Of a stretch of DNA of 64,000 nt, positions 60,755 through 64,000 are shown one piece after another; the first letter of the stretch is position 1; the number at the start of each line of letters is the position of its first letter. Made by a program: the position numbers and the translations under genes. The stretch is from Chenopodium formosanum. Lineage: Eukaryota; Streptophyta; Magnoliopsida; Caryophyllales; Amaranthaceae. The notes beneath the pieces were generated by a model, which searched no databases, was not told where the DNA came from, and saw only the letters and a program-made list of their open reading frames with translations. The stretch spans positions 49,734,001 to 49,798,000 of the forward strand of contig CM044857.1 of assembly GCA_024500155.1 (NCBI GenBank), given 5' to 3'.

Positions 60755-60976
60755 GGGCCTGTTAACATTTACTTAATTTCAGTTCAGTTCAGCTCCAATC
60801 ATTTCAGTTCAGTTCAGTTCCAATCAGTTCAGTTCAGTTCAGTTCAGCTCTTAATTTCCCTCTCACATAAAATATTCATTTCAGCTCAATTCAGTTCAGT
60901 TTAGTTCAGTTCCAATCAGTTCAGTTCAGCTCCAATCAGTTCAGTTCAGCTCAATTCAGTAAATATGAACAGGCCC
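60755..60976. mobile_element. Tourist-like MITE, 222 bp, next to the GT14 stop codon
   Basis: GGGCCTGTTAACATTTACT on the left and GAACAGGCCC on the right, with a perfect TTA duplication at 60752-60754 and 60977-60979. The interior is a TTCAGTTCAG/CTCCAATCAG array. It starts 76 bases after the GT14 stop, so it probably lies in the 3' UTR or at the polyadenylation region. Confidence 0.78.
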
Positions 60977-62560
60977 TTATGCAAGTCAGCAATTCATAAT
61001 AATAATAATAATAATATTTTATAATTGCAGTATATTATGCTTAAATAACCCAATATATGTAGTATATGTTAAGATATACATATAATAATAATGTTCAAAT
61101 GTTCATAAGAAACATATAACATGTTTGGATATCTAAGCTAACTTGACATGTTAAGCAGAACTAAAATATTTTTTTAAAAAATAAAGATACATAAATAAGA
61201 AACAAAATAAATGTTCATAAATCATAGTTAAAGGTGTTCATATCAAGATAGTGTGTGTTCATTTAACAAAGATAGAATGTTCAAATTATTATAATAATAT
61301 TTAATAATTTTTTATTTTAGTTTTTTGCATGTATGATTAGTTAGAAGTATCGTGATTTTTGTTGTATTATGGATCGAAAAATAAGTTAATTCAAGAGATA
61401 CAGTCAAAATAAAGATTTATATTGACTTGATTTATGTTGATGTTCATATATAATTATTTTATGCTCATTTTCTATGGTATCGTGTTCAAATTAAGAACAC
61501 CACTTGCTAAAATCACATGTGTATAACTATAACCTATAAAATATGAACAGTATTGAGATTAAATATGAACACTTGCTCATTATTATAATTATACATGATT
61601 AATAATCTTGTTTTAAGATATAACTTGTTAAATAATTTCAAAAATTTAGAATGGTTTTTTTTCCTCAAATTTACTACGACACTATATGTCTTTTATATCG
61701 ATTTGATAATCATATATATATATATATATATATATATCAAGATATTGTATGTTGTTCAAAATTATTATACTATAGAGATTAATAACATTTTTTTGTTTAC
61801 AATATGATGTTCATATGAAGATATTGTGTACGTGTTCTTTAATACCCCTTTATTACAACTAAAAGTTAACAAATATAATATATAAACTTTATGTTCATTT
61901 TGTTCTATAATTTTCTAATGTACAATAACTCTATAAGTATGACTTATCAACAATATGTGATGTTCAAATCTATCATAAATATGTGATGTTCATATTAAGA
62001 TAGTGTATGTTCATTTAGTAAATAAAACATGTTCAAAATTATTAGTCGTTTAATTATACATAATTAATACATATTTTTTTTCCAATTTGATGTTCATAAC
62101 AAGATCATGTATCATGTTGTACGTGTGTTCATATTAATTACTCCGTATATAACATTCAAATATATTACTCCTATGACTTATTATCCATTTGATGTTCATA
62201 CCAAAATTGTGTAGGTTCAATTAGCAAGAATATAGTGTTCAAAATATACACGTTCAAAACTATTATAAATTTATAATTATACAAAAATATTAATATTTTT
62301 ATAATTTAATGTTTAATATCAAGCTCTTTTGAGTTTATTGTAAATCAATTGTATATTAATTTTATATCAACATATTTCCAAGTTTCAATTTATTAAATAA
62401 CATGTTCATCATCATTACAATTTATAATAAAGCAATTGTTATGAAATATTTGTGGATATCCATTATCCTTGTATCATTCCGGAATATTCTAGATGTAGGG
62501 TTTATATTCTTATCCAACCAAACCCTAATTATATTGTATGTATATATGTATATATCATCT
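60977..62560. repeat. AT-rich DNA with dispersed TGTTCAT words
   Basis: No gene seen. TGTTCATA/ATGTTCAA-like words occur repeatedly (for example near 61090, 61200, 61250, 61810, 61990 and 62090), the same vocabulary as the 52-58 kb repeat. This suggests a diverged relative. An AT microsatellite lies at about 61711-61736. Confidence 0.45.
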
Positions 62561-62665
62561 TATGGAATGAAGATAGACAGATTGATTCTCTCCCCAATTT
62601 CTCTCGTTCTCTTTATTTCAAAACACGTTATCAGTACCAAAGCTCTACGCAAATCCTTTAATTTA
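62561..62665 (+). mobile_element. Possible LTR end of a Copia-like retrotransposon
   Basis: A CT-rich stretch (TTCTCTCCCCAATTTCTCTC) leads to ACACGTTATCAGTACCAAAG. From memory this resembles the junction of plant Copia LTRs and the primer-binding region (ACACGTTATCAGCACG). No gag or pol reading frame follows, so it would be a fragment. Confidence 0.35.
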
Positions 62666-62839
62666 GATCCAAATTAAAGATACGCATATACTACCAAATT
62701 GCTTTATGTAAATAATTTTATGTACAATCGAACATGAATGAATTATTTTTAGATTTTAATTACCACCGATTTGATAATATCAATTAATGCAATTTATTCT
62801 TCAGCCACCGATTATGTTTATTTGCAACTTGTTTCGAAC

Positions 62840-63036
62840 TGTCCCTTTTTTCCTGTTTTTTAAGGAAAATAAGGGACTGGCAGCTGCTATATTTTGTTAC
62901 CCCCGTCGCGTCGTTCGCTTTCATGCGTGTGAAAGTAAGGTCTCCCCTTCTTTTCGTCCGTAGTAGTTCCCCGGAACGAGCCCCCATGCCTTTTAGGATT
63001 TACCGTGCTTTCTAGGAGAAGCAAGCCAGCTTGGAT
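62840..63036. other. GC-richer insert, possibly organellar (NUMT-like)
   Basis: About 200 bases with roughly balanced base composition (CCCCCGTCGCGTCGTTCGC; CCGGAACGAGCCCCC) inside DNA that is otherwise about 70 percent A+T. The texture is that of plant mitochondrial intergenic DNA. Only composition and style support this; no gene was recognised. Confidence 0.35.
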
Positions 63037-63760
63037 TGTATTGGTTAAATATTATCTTTTGTTATTATATGACTTTGTATTATTATAGATTTTTATATCA
63101 TGATCGGCAAATACCATCAATGGTTTTGAGTTATTTATTGATTGTAATGATATTGGACTTATTTATCAAGGCCCCATGCTTATTATGTTGGTCGATCGAT
63201 TACCTTAGTTATCCCTTTATTAATGAATCATGCAAATAGCAAATTACTTTTCTTTGCTAATCTCTTTGCTTTGTGTTGTAGTTGAATGATAAGTTATTAC
63301 GAAGTATTACTTTTCTATATAATTAACCTTATATATCCTAAGTTCGTGTGTATGCAGTTACATGATTGTTGGTTTACATAATCTCTCACGATATTCTACT
63401 ACCTTAAGTTTTAAGAATTTTGGTGGTTTTGATGTGTGAATAATAAATTAATTAATCAATCTTATAATAATTAATTATAATAGATCGTAAAATATATGAG
63501 CATGTGTTATGGTACCGTAAAGTATTTAGCTATATTGTGAAAGATATGTAGTATATCTTGCAATCTGACTTAGTGTTATCATGCATCTCACGATGGTTAA
63601 AAAGAAACAAAAGATAGTGGAGAACTGTTTCTCATCAATTTGCCAAGTATTATCAGACTTCATGCATATTACTTTTGTCAATTATATTGAGTACGTGTAG
63701 AATGCTTTGTTTTTCATGATTCATTAAATTGGTGTAGGTAGATTATTATGGGTTTAAGTT
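63037..63760. other. Intergenic, no gene seen
   Basis: AT-rich DNA without a supportable gene. Confidence 0.5.
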
Positions 63761-64000
63761 AGCATGAATCAGTTTAATTTTTATGACTACCCATGAATTT
63801 TATGAAATGCTCCATGTTGATTTAACCAATTGATTACGCTTAATTTGTTATATCAGTGTTATCTTTAAACACGTGATTATCTATATTGAACTGATTATTT
63901 GTGCGAGATCCGATTTAGCATGAATCAGTTTAATTTTTATGACTACCCATGAATTTTATGAAATGCTTCATGTTGATTTATCCAATTGATTACGCTTAAT
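63761..64000 (+). repeat. Start of a tandem repeat, 156-bp period, cut by the window end
   Basis: The 84 bases from 63917 to the window end repeat 63761-63844 with only a few substitutions (AGCATGAATCAGTTTAATTT begins both). The offset is 156 bases. Whether this is two copies or the edge of a longer satellite array cannot be seen. Confidence 0.85.

Noticed and set aside
1..64000. CRISPR arrays, operons, prokaryotic defence systems, viral islands
   Set aside because: None seen. The tandem repeats lack unique spacers of constant size, and all recognised genes are ordinary plant nuclear families.

Overview
This is a gene-poor, AT-rich stretch of a flowering-plant nuclear genome. The protein families are plant-specific, there are introns with plant-type splice sites, a plant L1-type LINE, and Tourist-, Stowaway- and Mutator-like MITEs. 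The recurrent CTGAACTGAA-type MITE and the scattered TACTCCGTA words recall Caryophyllales (Chenopodiaceae/Amaranthaceae) genomes. That placement is from memory, not from a search.

Layout. 1-5130 (minus): a LINE running off the left edge, with ORF1 (DUF4283 and zinc knuckle) and ORF2 (endonuclease, reverse transcriptase). ORF2 is spoiled only by two compensating homopolymer indels. 5131-10659: AT-rich DNA with a Helitron 3' end and MITEs. 10660-15689 (minus): a ten-exon APX6/APX-R haem peroxidase gene, whose exons sum to exactly 336 codons. 16528-25141 (minus): two intact tandem copies of an SD2-5-type lectin receptor kinase, with an apparent remnant of APX6 exon 1 between them. 25142-38129: no gene seen; MITEs, a long-TIR Mutator-like element and homopolymer tracts. 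38130-43055 (plus): a four-exon NT-C2 (EEIG1/EHBP1-type) gene with a duplicated splice donor. 44764-46645 (minus): a four-exon KIX8/KIX9-type adaptor gene with an EAR motif. 46646-59341: repeats, including a near-perfect 2.63-kb tandem duplication. 59342-60679 (plus): an intronless GT14 glycosyltransferase gene. 60680-64000: a MITE, AT-rich repeat, a possible LTR end, a possible organellar insert and the start of a 156-bp tandem repeat.

The genes do not form a pathway. What links them is ancestry: from memory KIX9, SD2-5 and APX6 are At4g32295, At4g32300 and At4g32320 in Arabidopsis, so the order APX6 - SD2-5 - KIX looks like conserved microsynteny, here with an NT-C2 gene between SD2-5 and KIX and a local duplication of the SD2-5 block. 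I found no CRISPR, operon or defence-island-like system. The most notable points are the block duplication with an APX6 remnant, the in-frame duplicated splice donor, the almost intact LINE with its ATGA-coupled ORFs, and the 2.63-kb duplication.
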